Shown one piece after another: positions 17,595 to 26,190 of a stretch of 64,000 bases of DNA (its first letter is position 1; each line of letters begins with the position of its first letter). Origin of the DNA: CAWJFP01 sp963842155 (GTDB lineage: Bacteria; Pseudomonadota; Alphaproteobacteria; JACZXZ01). The stretch is taken from NCBI GenBank assembly GCA_963842155.1, contig CAWJFP010000004.1, positions 1-64,000 on the forward strand, written 5' to 3'. The notes below the pieces were generated by a model. That model was given only the letters and a program-made list of their open reading frames with translations, had not been told where the DNA came from and did no database searches. The position numbers and the translations under genes were made by a program.

Positions 17595-18995
17595 TTCGGC
17601 AAGCGCGCTGTTTGCCTTCGGCGCGCCGCTGCGGGTCGGGAAGGATTGCGCATAGGCGGTGCCGATGAGCAGCGCATAGGCCATGGCGACCGCCGGTATC
17701 TGCAGGCTGAAATCGATTGCCGAATGCAGCGCCACCAGCACGGTGGCGCCCACCCCCGCCGCCGGATAGACGAAATCGCGCTGCCGCAGCACCAGGCCCC
17801 GCAGGCAGATCCAGGCGATGCCGGCCAGCGTCGCGAAAAGCACGAGAAACATCGGCAGGCCGAGCTCGAGCGCCATCTCGAGATAGCTGTTATGGGCGCG
17901 ATAGACGGTGAAGACCATGCCGTCCAGCCGCTCGTCGCGGACCATCTCGAACAGGCCGTGGAAGCTGCCGAGGCCGCTGCCGAGCAGCGGATGCTCGCCG
18001 ATCTGCTCGAGCGTGATGGCATAAAAATATTCGCGGCCGACGTCGCGCGCGGCGAGGCTGGCGAAACGGCCCAGCAGGCTGCTGCCGCTGAAGGCTATGA
18101 GGATCACGGCGGCGACGGCCAGCGCGATCCCGAAGAGCGGCAGCCGCCCCGCTAGGCCGCGCTGGCGATGGACATAACGGATGGCGATCGCGAAGGCGGC
18201 GACGCCCGCGGCCGCGACGAGAGAGCCGCCGCGCGATTGGCTCAAGAGCAGCGCGGTCACGTTGACCACCGCCGCGGTGACGAGCAGATAGGTCGCGAGC
18301 CCCGCGCTGTCGACGGCCTGCACCAGGTCGCCCCAACTCAGCAGCCCGATGCGGAGCGTCTTCTCGTTCTCCTTGAGCAGCAGCGCGAGCGTGGCGATGA
18401 GCGTGATCCCGGCATAGGTGGCGTAGCTGTTGTGGTTGACGAAGGTCGCCGTCACGCTGCCGGTATAGGCCCATTTCCGGTACCACAGGACGTAATCGAA
18501 GCCACCGAGCTGCATCGCCAGGCCGTAGGTGGCATAAAGCGCGCCCGCAGCCGCCAGCGACCAGAAGATGAGGCGCGCGCGCCGCGCGTTGCGGCCGAAA
18601 TGGAGCGCCAGGAAAAACACCCCGCCGTAGAGCAGGAGATGAAGGATGGACTGCCGGGCGATGGCCGGGTCGAGCGTGATGGCGCCGGGAAGCTCCACGC
18701 CCAGAAGCGCGCCGGCATCCTGCCAAAGCGGTTCATGCCAATCGGCGGGGGTAAGGCTGCTTTGCTGGATGACGCCCCAGACGATGACGAGCGCGAAGCC
18801 CGCCATGAGCGGGGCGTAACGCCGCCAATTGAGCTGCAAGAGCTTGCGGTCGCGAAAGGCGGCGAGAGCGAAGAGCACGAGGAGCGCGCCGATCCCCAGT
18901 CCCAAGAGACCCCAGCCCCACGGCCGGTTGGCGCCGAGCGGAAGCGGCGCCAGCGAGACGAGCACGACAAGCGCCCAGAACAGCCCTTCCGCCAT
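17583..18995 (-). CDS. O-antigen ligase/polymerase family membrane protein
   Basis: 470 residues with about 12 hydrophobic segments. The Wzy_C/WaaL-type core includes the large loop with SGSSLLGRFASL, then EQIGEHPLLGSGLGSFHGLF and YRAHNSYLEMALELGLPMF; the conserved G(S/T)G and H-N-x-Y-L motifs are typical of O-antigen ligases. It would join or polymerise lipid-linked repeat units at the periplasmic face of the inner membrane. A second protein of this kind is at 27276, so ligase and polymerase roles may be split. The first gene in its direction here is the small membrane protein at 19072. Confidence 0.87.
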   Translation of the reverse strand: MAEGLFWALVVLVSLAPLPLGANRPWGWGLLGLGIGALLVLFALAAFRDRKLLQLNWRRYAPLMAGFALVIVWGVIQQSSLTPADWHEPLWQDAGALLGVELPGAITLDPAIARQSILHLLLYGGVFFLALHFGRNARRARLIFWSLAAAGALYATYGLAMQLGGFDYVLWYRKWAYTGSVTATFVNHNSYATYAGITLIATLALLLKENEKTLRIGLLSWGDLVQAVDSAGLATYLLVTAAVVNVTALLLSQSRGGSLVAAAGVAAFAIAIRYVHRQRGLAGRLPLFGIALAVAAVILIAFSGSSLLGRFASLAARDVGREYFYAITLEQIGEHPLLGSGLGSFHGLFEMVRDERLDGMVFTVYRAHNSYLEMALELGLPMFLVLFATLAGIAWICLRGLVLRQRDFVYPAAGVGATVLVALHSAIDFSLQIPAVAMAYALLIGTAYAQSFPTRSGAPKANSALAESEA

Positions 18996-19071
18996 CGCCC
19001 CTACCCTCTCCGCGAGGCCGCGCCCGCCCGCATCAAACGCTCAATAGGGCAATGCTCTCCTGGCGGCAAGA

Positions 19072-19503
19072 TCATTGGAAGAGCTGGCCGATCTGCTCGA
19101 AGAGCGCGCGCAGGGTGGCATGGCCGCCCCCGCCGGGGATGAGCTTGATGCCGAGCGCGGACTTGAGCTCATAGAGGGTGAAGAGCAGCGGCAGGAGAAG
19201 AACCAGGATGAACATGGCCGCCACGATCCCATTGCCCAATCGCGCGAAGGGATGCAGCAGCCTGTCGCGCAGGCGTCGCTCCGGATCGCGCCGCTCGCGC
19301 CCGAGGAGCAGCACCATATAGTAGCGCGCCCCCAGCACCGGCAGCGAGAAACGCAGGTCGATCGCGTGGCTGCCCCAGCTGCGCGCGGCGAAGGCCATCT
19401 TGATGGCGCTGAGCTGCTCGGCCGAGAAGCTCGCGGCGGCCGCGCGGGGAATGCGGCTGAAGAATTTCTCGATGAAGGGATCGTCGGTCGCTTGGGCTGA
19501 CAT
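19072..19503 (-). CDS. Small membrane protein of unknown function
   Basis: 143 residues from the ATG at 19503 (MSAQATDDPFIEKFF). Similar short proteins occur in other polysaccharide and exosortase loci. They share the features visible here: a PFIEKFFSRIP start, LSAIKMAFAARSWGSHAIDLR, a basic stretch (GRERRDPERRLRDRL), one strong membrane segment (IVAAMFILVLLLPLLFTLY), and a short C-terminal tail. Some databases give them misleading enzyme names; no catalytic motif is visible. An alternative start at 19584 overlaps the wcaJ end. It lies between wcaJ and the ligase on the same strand and is probably co-transcribed. Confidence 0.65.
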   Translation of the reverse strand: MSAQATDDPFIEKFFSRIPRAAAASFSAEQLSAIKMAFAARSWGSHAIDLRFSLPVLGARYYMVLLLGRERRDPERRLRDRLLHPFARLGNGIVAAMFILVLLLPLLFTLYELKSALGIKLIPGGGGHATLRALFEQIGQLFQ

Positions 19504-19580
19504 GGCACGGCCCTCGTCTACGGCCGACCCGCCGCGCGACGGCGCCGGGTCGGGCCTGGTTCGATCGTCGGCGCCCATGC

Positions 19581-21011
19581 TCAATAGGCGTTGCGGTGGA
19601 TGAAGCCCACGAAGAGCGTGAGGAGCAGGATCTTCAGGTCGAGCAGCAGCGACCAGTTGTCGATATAATAGAGGTCGTAATGGACGCGCTGCTGGATCTT
19701 GGCCGGCGTGTCGACCTCGCCGCGCAGCCCGTTCACCTGCGCCCAGCCGGTGATGCCGGGCTTGACCTTGTGCCGGCTCAGATAGTCGTCGATCAGGCCG
19801 GCGAATTTCTCATTGTGCGCGACCGCGTGCGGGCGCGGCCCGACGAGCGACATATCGCCCTTCAGCACGTTGAAGAGCTGCGGCAGCTCGTCGAGGCTGG
19901 TGCGGCGCAGAAAGGCGCCGACATTTGTCACGCGCGGGTCGTTCCGCCGCGCCTGGCGCACGTCGTCGTCCGCCTCGGCATCCGTCACCATGGTGCGGAA
20001 CTTGAAGACGGTGAACTCGTTGTTGTTGAAGCCGTAGCGCTTCTGCGCGAAGAACACCGGCCCGGCGCTGTCGAGCTTGACCAATATCGCGATGAGCCCC
20101 ATGAGCGGTAGGACGATCACGAGTCCGACGGCCGCGAGGAGGCGGTCTTCCGCCGCCTTCACCAGCCAGCCCCAGCCTGTTAGCGGCCGCTCGAAGATGT
20201 CGAGCATGGGCACGCCGGTGAAGCTGCCATAGCCGCGATAGGGCAGCTCGTAGGCGACCGCTTCGGGGCATAGCCGCACATTGACCGGCAGCGTCTTGAG
20301 CTGCTTGACGAGCTCGGCAATGCGCGCGCTGGCGCGCCACGGAACGGCAATGACGATCTCGTCGATGGGTTCCTCGCGGAAGCGACGGACGAGATCGTCC
20401 ACGCCGCCTGCGATCGGCTGCCCCTCGAAGCTTTCCGGCAGCCGCGACCGCCGCTCGTCAAAGACGCCGACGAGCTGGAATTCCTCGTCCGTCAGGCTCT
20501 GCAGGTGACGCAGGAAATGCGCCGAGGATTCATTGGCGCCGACCACCGCGACCCTGATCTTGAGCAGGCCGGCGTGCCGCCACTGCTCGAGTTGCCAATG
20601 CATGATGCCGCGCGCCAGCAGCATGCAGGCGAAGCTCATGACCATCCAGATGGCGAACCAAAGGCGAGAGAACTCGTTCGAGTTCTTGGTGAAGTAGGCG
20701 AGCGCGATGAGGCTCAGCCCGATCACCGCCCAGCCGACGAGGAGCTGACCGATCCGGGTCGTCGTCCCCACGCGCCGGCGCAGCTCGTAGAGTCCGCCGA
20801 GATGGAGCACATTGGCCGTCAGCAGGGCGCCGATCGCGATGGCGACGAGATAGGGAGCGGGAATCTCCCAGTTGCCGTGGCGCAGCCAGTAGCCGACCAC
20901 GCCGCATAGGACGACGATGACGACGTCGGCGACGCGGACGAGCTCCACGAGGAGCGCCGGCGCGTCCGAGCCGATGCTTCCCAGGCGGCGGTCGTTCATG
21001 GCGGTTTTCAT
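19581..21011 (-). CDS. Undecaprenyl-phosphate glucose phosphotransferase, WcaJ-like
   Basis: 476 residues. Four N-terminal membrane segments, then a CoA-binding-like Rossmann region (VAVVGANESSAHFLR) and a fifth hydrophobic segment (LAAVGLVIVLPLMGLIAILV). The bacterial sugar transferase domain follows: VFFAQKRYGFNNNEFTVFKF, RRTSLDELPQLFNVLKGDMS, VGPRP, then PGITGWAQVNGLRG. It transfers a hexose-1-phosphate to undecaprenyl phosphate, starting repeat-unit synthesis. ATG at 21011 or 20999 is likely; the track start at 21122 adds a low-complexity extension. Confidence 0.92.
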   Translation of the reverse strand: MKTAMNDRRLGSIGSDAPALLVELVRVADVVIVVLCGVVGYWLRHGNWEIPAPYLVAIAIGALLTANVLHLGGLYELRRRVGTTTRIGQLLVGWAVIGLSLIALAYFTKNSNEFSRLWFAIWMVMSFACMLLARGIMHWQLEQWRHAGLLKIRVAVVGANESSAHFLRHLQSLTDEEFQLVGVFDERRSRLPESFEGQPIAGGVDDLVRRFREEPIDEIVIAVPWRASARIAELVKQLKTLPVNVRLCPEAVAYELPYRGYGSFTGVPMLDIFERPLTGWGWLVKAAEDRLLAAVGLVIVLPLMGLIAILVKLDSAGPVFFAQKRYGFNNNEFTVFKFRTMVTDAEADDDVRQARRNDPRVTNVGAFLRRTSLDELPQLFNVLKGDMSLVGPRPHAVAHNEKFAGLIDDYLSRHKVKPGITGWAQVNGLRGEVDTPAKIQQRVHYDLYYIDNWSLLLDLKILLLTLFVGFIHRNAY

Positions 21012-21118
21012 TGGCGCGGCGGAACCGTTACAGCCGGCCCCCTGCGGTCGTCGGGCCAGCGCCGCCGATCCCCCCTCCGCTCGCCGCGGCGGCGGATGCG
21101 ACGAGCGAGGCTGCCCGC

Positions 21119-21796
21119 TCAACTGCGATACAACCAGTAACTGACTTCGTTGACCGAGTAGGTCGGCCGGAAATCGTAGACGTTGACGGCATTGATCACG
21201 CGGCTGATTCGATTGTCAAGCACGATTGCCACGCCGTTTAGGTAGACGACGAGAATGGCGTGCTCGACGCGGGCATGCGTGTCCCTGCCGACGACAATGC
21301 GCATTTCGTCCGGAAAGAAGCCGAGATAGCGGAGCGAGGCATATTTCGCCACCGCGTAATCCTTGCAATCGCCGTTCATGAAATAGAACTCGAGCGGCGT
21401 CTCCCAGCGGGCGTTCGGCACGTAGAGGAACCTGTTCATCGCGTCGTTCACTTCCCGCACCATGGTCTCGCGGTCCTTGCCCTGCAGGCTGGCAAGAAAG
21501 GCATTCCAGGTCTTGAGCTTGCAGCGGCCGAGCTCGGGCACCTCGCAAGCGTTCATGAAGGGCTCGGGTGTCTGGCGCATGCGGTCGAGCACGCCCGTCC
21601 AATCGGGGAACAGGTCGATGGGAGCGAAGGGGCCGCTTTCGACCGCGCCGAACAAATTTCCCGAAGCGGCGTCCTGCGCCCAGGCGCGGCATTGCGGCGC
21701 GCCCGCGAGCAGGGCGGCGGCCGCGAGCATGGTCCAAAGGAGCTGCCTCCCGTGACCGGCAGCCTGCATTCCTGCAGCCGAGCGCCATGGTTTCAT
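21119..21796 (-). CDS. Bacterial transglutaminase-like cysteine protease (BTLCP, LapG-like)
   Basis: 225 residues with a signal peptide (LLWTMLAAAALLAG, cut near AWAQDA). The catalytic triad is visible: Cys in FMNGDCKDYAVAKY, His in ARVEHAILVV and Asp in AIVLDNRISRV. LapG of this family cleaves adhesins in the periplasm under c-di-GMP control through LapD. No lapD-like gene is in the window, but a degenerate HD-GYP protein is divergent from it at 22003. It starts at the ATG at 21796; a TTG at 21835 is an alternative. The role in matrix release is inference. Confidence 0.85.
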   Translation of the reverse strand: MKPWRSAAGMQAAGHGRQLLWTMLAAAALLAGAPQCRAWAQDAASGNLFGAVESGPFAPIDLFPDWTGVLDRMRQTPEPFMNACEVPELGRCKLKTWNAFLASLQGKDRETMVREVNDAMNRFLYVPNARWETPLEFYFMNGDCKDYAVAKYASLRYLGFFPDEMRIVVGRDTHARVEHAILVVYLNGVAIVLDNRISRVINAVNVYDFRPTYSVNEVSYWLYRS

Positions 21797-22002
21797 TGAC
21801 TGCCTCTTGGCTGTCCGCAATCGAATATTGACCAAGGACAGTCTTCAGCATGTCTCAATAAGTCTGAAAATCCGGTTAACAGGTAGCGAGACCAGGCAAA
21901 ACTCGATACGATGCCGCCGCGGCCCGCGCCGGCGATTCCGAAGGACGGGCTGCTTTTCGACGACGGACTTCCCGCCATTATCGGCGCCGAGGGGCTTGAC
22001 GA

Positions 22003-24132
22003 ATGTCTGAATTGCTCGATGCCGAGGCCACGGGAGAACGAAAGCGCGTCGGCACCGCGGTCGTCGTCACCCTCCTGGTGCTGCTCGCCGCCGTCGCCGT
22101 CGGCGTTTTCCTCGTCTTCCAGTTCGTCCAGGCCGAGCGCGAGCGCGACCTGCGTGCCTGGCAGGTGCGACTCGGCATCGTGGCCGACAGCCGCGCGGCC
22201 GCCGTCGAGGCCTGGCTCGTCCGTCAACGCTCCACGCTCACCGACGTGGCCGATGGCGACTCGATCCGCATCCTGTTGACCCAGCTCAAGCGGGCAGGCG
22301 GCGAGCTCGCCAATGTGCCGGACGGCCTCGCCCAAGCGGAGTATCTCGAGCGCTTCCTTACCGTGACCGCCGACCAGAACGGCTACAAGAACGAGGCGCC
22401 GGGTCCGGTCGTGCCGGAAAACCTGCCGAATCGGGGGGTGGCGGGCCTCGCTGTCCTGGGCGCCAACGGCCTGCCGGTCGCCAGTACGCCTGGGGTCCCG
22501 CTGACCGAGGACGAGCTGGCCGATTTCATCGCCAAGGCCCCGCCCGGCAAGGAAGCGATCCACGACCTCTTCCTCGACGTCCAGGGCAAGCCCGCCATCG
22601 CCTTCCTCGAGCCCATCTATGCCGTGCAGGCCCAGCCGGTGCCGGAGCAGCAGGTCGGCTGGGTTTTGGGCGTCAAGGAGACAGGGGCGGAGATCGACCC
22701 GCTGCTGCGCCAGCCCGGCGCCACGGAGGCGAGCGCCGAGGCGCTCCTCGTCGAGAAGCAGGGCGCGGTCGTCGCGTTCCTCTCGCCGCTCCAGGGCGGC
22801 AAGGGACCGCTCACCCTGAAGCTCGCCGTCAATACGCCCGACCTCGCCGAGGCCGCCGCCGTCGAAGCGCCGGGGGGCTTCGGCATCCGGAAGGATTACC
22901 GCGACAAGGAGGTGCTGTATACCAGCCGGCCGATCCCGGGCCTTCCCTGGGTGCTCGTCTACAAAGTGGACCGCGACGAGGCGCTGGGCGAGACCGACCG
23001 GCGCGAGCGGCGGCTTCTCATCATCCTGCTGCTCGGCATCGCCGTCGTGACTGCGGGCGTCGTGGCCTTGTGGCGGCATGGCGCCTCCCGCCGCGCCTCG
23101 GAAGCGGCGGTGCGCTACCGCAAGCTTGCGGAGCGCTTCGAATATCAGGGCCGCTTCCTCCGCCTGGTGACCGACACCCAGCCCAACGTGATCTTCATCG
23201 CGGACGAGGAGAACCGCTACCGCTTCGCCAATCGCAAGGCGGGCGAGGAGGCGCATGCCAGCCCCGACGACCTGATCGGCAAGACGCTCGCGGCCGTGCT
23301 AGGCCCGGCGGCGGCCAAGCGCTACGAGCGGTTGAACCGCGCCGCCCTCGACGACGACAAGGCTGTGACCGACGTCCATCGCCTGGAGGCCGGGCGATCG
23401 CATCGCGTGCTGCAATCCCAGCATCTGCCGCTGGCGCCCACGCCGCAATCGCCGCGCGGGGTGCTGGTGGTCGAAGAGGACATCACGGCCGCGGTGCTCG
23501 AGCGCGAGAGGCGCGAGCGCACCCTCGACCAGCTCGTGCGCAGCCTGGTCGCCATCGTCGATCGTCGCAATCCCTACGCCGCGCATCACTCGACCCGCGT
23601 CGCCATGGTGGCGCGCGCCATTGCGGCCGAAATGGGCCTCGAGCCGAAGCTGGTCGAGGCGGCCGAGCATGCCGGCAACCTCATGAATCTCGGGCGCATC
23701 CTGGTGCCGTCCGAAGTGCTGCGGCGCGCCGGCAGGCTGAGCGAGGACGAGATCACGCTGGTGCGCAGCAGCATCGAGGCGAGCGCCGATTTCCTCCAGG
23801 GCATCGAGTTCGATGGGCCGGTGGTCGAGACCCTGCGCCAGGCGAACGAGCATATCGACGGCTCGGGCCGGCCCAAAGGTCTCAAGGGCGACCAGATCCT
23901 GCCCACCGCCAAGGTGATCGCCGTGGCCAACGCCTTCGTGGGCATGCGGAGTCCGCGCGCCCACCGCCCCGGCCTCGGCGTGGACCAGACGATCGCGGCG
24001 CTCCTCGCCGAGGTCGGCACGCAATATGAACGCGGCGTGGTGGCCGCGCTCATCAATTATCTCGACAACAAGGGAGGCCGCGCGGCCTGGGCCGATTTCT
24101 CCGACCCGCCGCCCAAGGAGGGGACCCGCTGA
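22003..24132 (+). CDS. Membrane PAS protein with degenerate HD-GYP domain
   Basis: 709 residues. Membrane segment at about 17-40, periplasmic sensor region (about 45-335), second segment (LLIILLLGIAVVTAGVVAL), PAS domain (about 385-500) and an HD-GYP-like domain (about 510-690). The expected HD motif (LHDIGKI) reads EHAGNLMNLGRI, the HHE-DGSGYP region reads ANEHIDGSGRPKGLKG, and AVADAFDA reads AVANAFVG. Most metal ligands are lost, so c-di-GMP hydrolysis is unlikely; a binding or regulatory role is possible. It is divergent from the BTLCP gene. Confidence 0.8.
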   Translation: MSELLDAEATGERKRVGTAVVVTLLVLLAAVAVGVFLVFQFVQAERERDLRAWQVRLGIVADSRAAAVEAWLVRQRSTLTDVADGDSIRILLTQLKRAGGELANVPDGLAQAEYLERFLTVTADQNGYKNEAPGPVVPENLPNRGVAGLAVLGANGLPVASTPGVPLTEDELADFIAKAPPGKEAIHDLFLDVQGKPAIAFLEPIYAVQAQPVPEQQVGWVLGVKETGAEIDPLLRQPGATEASAEALLVEKQGAVVAFLSPLQGGKGPLTLKLAVNTPDLAEAAAVEAPGGFGIRKDYRDKEVLYTSRPIPGLPWVLVYKVDRDEALGETDRRERRLLIILLLGIAVVTAGVVALWRHGASRRASEAAVRYRKLAERFEYQGRFLRLVTDTQPNVIFIADEENRYRFANRKAGEEAHASPDDLIGKTLAAVLGPAAAKRYERLNRAALDDDKAVTDVHRLEAGRSHRVLQSQHLPLAPTPQSPRGVLVVEEDITAAVLERERRERTLDQLVRSLVAIVDRRNPYAAHHSTRVAMVARAIAAEMGLEPKLVEAAEHAGNLMNLGRILVPSEVLRRAGRLSEDEITLVRSSIEASADFLQGIEFDGPVVETLRQANEHIDGSGRPKGLKGDQILPTAKVIAVANAFVGMRSPRAHRPGLGVDQTIAALLAEVGTQYERGVVAALINYLDNKGGRAAWADFSDPPPKEGTR

Positions 24133-24190
24133 GGCAGGCTGCCGTCCGGCCCTTTGCGCCCTTTGCGCGACCCCGTTGCACGGAGGGGCG

Positions 24191-24205
24191 CGGCATATTA
24201 TTTGC
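24191..24205 (+). promoter_or_regulatory. Sigma54-type -24/-12 promoter element
   Basis: CGGCATATTATTTGC keeps GG-N10-GC spacing and TTGC. It lies 78 bases before the phosphatase ATG at 24284, in an A/T-rich patch between genes. Confidence 0.5.
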
Positions 24206-24283
24206 TGTTCCTATTCTTGATATGATCAGCCGTCGAGCGGCGCAGTCGGGCGTCCGCTCGCGCCGGAGGGTTCGGCCGAACCG

Positions 24284-25063
24284 ATGATCTCCAAGCTCTT
24301 CGCCCGCCCGGCGCGCTCAGTGCCGGCCTCGCCGCCGCGCCCCGCCGCGGCCCCTGCCGGCACGCGCGTCTATGCCGTGGGCGACATCCATGGCCGCCGC
24401 GATCTCCTGGCGAAGCTGCACGAGCGGATCGCTGCCGATGCGGCGGGCCTTCCTGCCGCGCGGCGCGTCGTCGTCTATCTCGGCGATTATTGCGACCGCG
24501 GCCTGGAGACCCGCGAGGTGATCGATCTTCTGCTCGATGCGCCGCTGGAGGGCTTCGAGCGAGTCCATCTCAAGGGCAACCACGAGGATTTCATGCTGCG
24601 CTTCCTCGAGGATGCGAAGATCGGGCCGGGCTGGTTCGCCAATGGCGGCGGCGGCACGATCTACAGCTATGGCGTACGCATGCCCGCGCGCGGGGGCGAC
24701 GTGGACAGGCTGCAGAGCCTGCAGCGCCAGCTCACCGAGAACCTGCCGGCGCGCCATCTCGATTTCCTCAAGTCGCTCGCGCGCTACCATGTCGAGGGCG
24801 ATTATCTGTTCGTCCATGCCGGCATCCGGCCGGGCGTGCCCCTCGAGCGGCAAAGCGACGACGACATCCTGTGGATCCGCGAGCTCTTTCTCGAGAACGA
24901 GAGCGACCATGGCCATGTCGTGATCCATGGCCATACCATCACCGAGCAGCCCGATTTGCGGCCGAACCGGATCGGCATCGATACCGGCGCCTTCGCCACG
25001 GGGGTGCTGACTTGCCTCGTGCTCGAGGGCACCGAGCGCCGGTTCCTGCAGACCTCCGGCTGA
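24284..25063 (+). CDS. PPP-family metallophosphatase
   Basis: 259 residues with all signature motifs of the calcineurin-like PPP family: GDIHGRRD (about 33), GDYCDRG (about 67), GNHED (about 97), FVHAGIRPG (about 184) and HGHT (about 216). Family members include serine/threonine protein phosphatases and diadenosine tetraphosphatases, and sequence alone does not separate them. It follows a sigma54-type element and is followed closely by the nucleotidyltransferase and methyltransferase genes, so it is probably first in a three-gene operon. It could reverse phosphorylation by Wzc or the HprK-like kinase; that is inference. Confidence 0.9.
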   Translation: MISKLFARPARSVPASPPRPAAAPAGTRVYAVGDIHGRRDLLAKLHERIAADAAGLPAARRVVVYLGDYCDRGLETREVIDLLLDAPLEGFERVHLKGNHEDFMLRFLEDAKIGPGWFANGGGGTIYSYGVRMPARGGDVDRLQSLQRQLTENLPARHLDFLKSLARYHVEGDYLFVHAGIRPGVPLERQSDDDILWIRELFLENESDHGHVVIHGHTITEQPDLRPNRIGIDTGAFATGVLTCLVLEGTERRFLQTSG

Positions 25064-25071
25064 CCGCGGCC

Positions 25072-26190
25072 TTGGCCCCGCCTCGCCTCCCGGCGGATGG
25101 ATACGGGGCCTTGTGGCAGGCCTTGTTCCGGCCGGAGACGGTCGAGCCCCCCGCCCCTCCCGCCCTCGCCGCCGCCGCCGCGCGTCTCGCCGAGCATGTC
25201 TCGCCCGCGCTCGCCGCCTGGCTTCTCGAGCCCGCCGCGGCGCGGCTCGGCCCGCTTATCGATCCCGCCCTCGCCAAGGAGAGCAGGCTGCTCGGCCGCT
25301 TCAACCTAGCCGCGCAGCGCAAATGCCTCGAGCTGATCGCGGCGGCCGGTGTCGAAGCCGTGGCTCTCAAGGGCTTCGCTAACGCCCATACGATCTATCC
25401 GAGCCCGGAGCTGCGCCTGTTCGGCGACCTCGATCTCCTGGTCCGGCCGGCGGCGCTCGCCCCCGTCACAGGCGTCCTCGCCGCGCAAGGCTATCGCTTC
25501 GAGCCCCTGCCCGAGCCGCCTTGGGGCTTCATGGCCGAGGGCAGCTTTCTGCCCTTCGTCTCACCGGACGATGCCTGCAATCTCGACCTCCATCTCGAGG
25601 CCGACGGCTATCCGATCAACCGCGCGCTCACCGCCGAGCGCGTCTTCGCCGCCTCGCGCGCGCTCAAGCTCGGCGCTCTCGCGATCCGCGTGCCGAGCCC
25701 CGAGCATGCGCTGATGCTCTGCATCTCGAACGCGGCCAAGGACAAGTTCGGCCCCTATTCGGTGCGCAAGCTGATCGACGGCCAGCGCCTGCTCGCGCAA
25801 GAGGCGGCGCTCGATTGGGGCGAGCTCTTGGAGCTTTGCCGGCGCGGACGGATGATGCTGCCGGCGCGCGTCTTCTGCGCGCTTCTAGCGCGCCTGGACG
25901 CACCCCTGCCGAGCCTGCCACCCGCCTTCACGGCACCCTTCCGCGGCTGGCGCGCCGCCGAGCTCGAGCGTCTCGTCGCCGACTACCGCGCGCTCTTCCC
26001 GAGGCCGCTCGGCTGGCTCGCCCTGCTGCGCCGCGAGCTGCTGCTTTGCGCCGAGCCTGCCGTCGCCTGGCGCATCCAGCGCAAGCGGCTCGGCGGCCTG
26101 ATAAGGCCGCGCAGCGGCCTGCCGCCCGGCTGGGACGCGACGGCGCGCGGGGGCGCGAAGCGCGCCGCGGCGGAAACGAGCCGCGCATGA
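25072..26190 (+). CDS. Nucleotidyltransferase family protein (NTP_transf_5 type)
   Basis: About 372 residues. The core ECLELIAAAG-like helix precedes VEAVALKGFANAHTIYP and LRLFGDLDLLVRP, the G-D-x-D-x(2)-V metal-binding motif of the uncharacterised nucleotidyltransferase family. INRALTAERVFAASR and PEHALMLCISNAAKDKF lie in the C-terminal half. Members often accompany HprK-related kinases and PqqD-like proteins in polysaccharide loci. There is no ATG near the 5' end; TTG at 25072 or a CTG at 25060 overlapping the phosphatase stop are candidates. The 3' end overlaps the methyltransferase ATG. Confidence 0.75.
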   Translation: MAPPRLPADGYGALWQALFRPETVEPPAPPALAAAAARLAEHVSPALAAWLLEPAAARLGPLIDPALAKESRLLGRFNLAAQRKCLELIAAAGVEAVALKGFANAHTIYPSPELRLFGDLDLLVRPAALAPVTGVLAAQGYRFEPLPEPPWGFMAEGSFLPFVSPDDACNLDLHLEADGYPINRALTAERVFAASRALKLGALAIRVPSPEHALMLCISNAAKDKFGPYSVRKLIDGQRLLAQEAALDWGELLELCRRGRMMLPARVFCALLARLDAPLPSLPPAFTAPFRGWRAAELERLVADYRALFPRPLGWLALLRRELLLCAEPAVAWRIQRKRLGGLIRPRSGLPPGWDATARGGAKRAAAETSRA

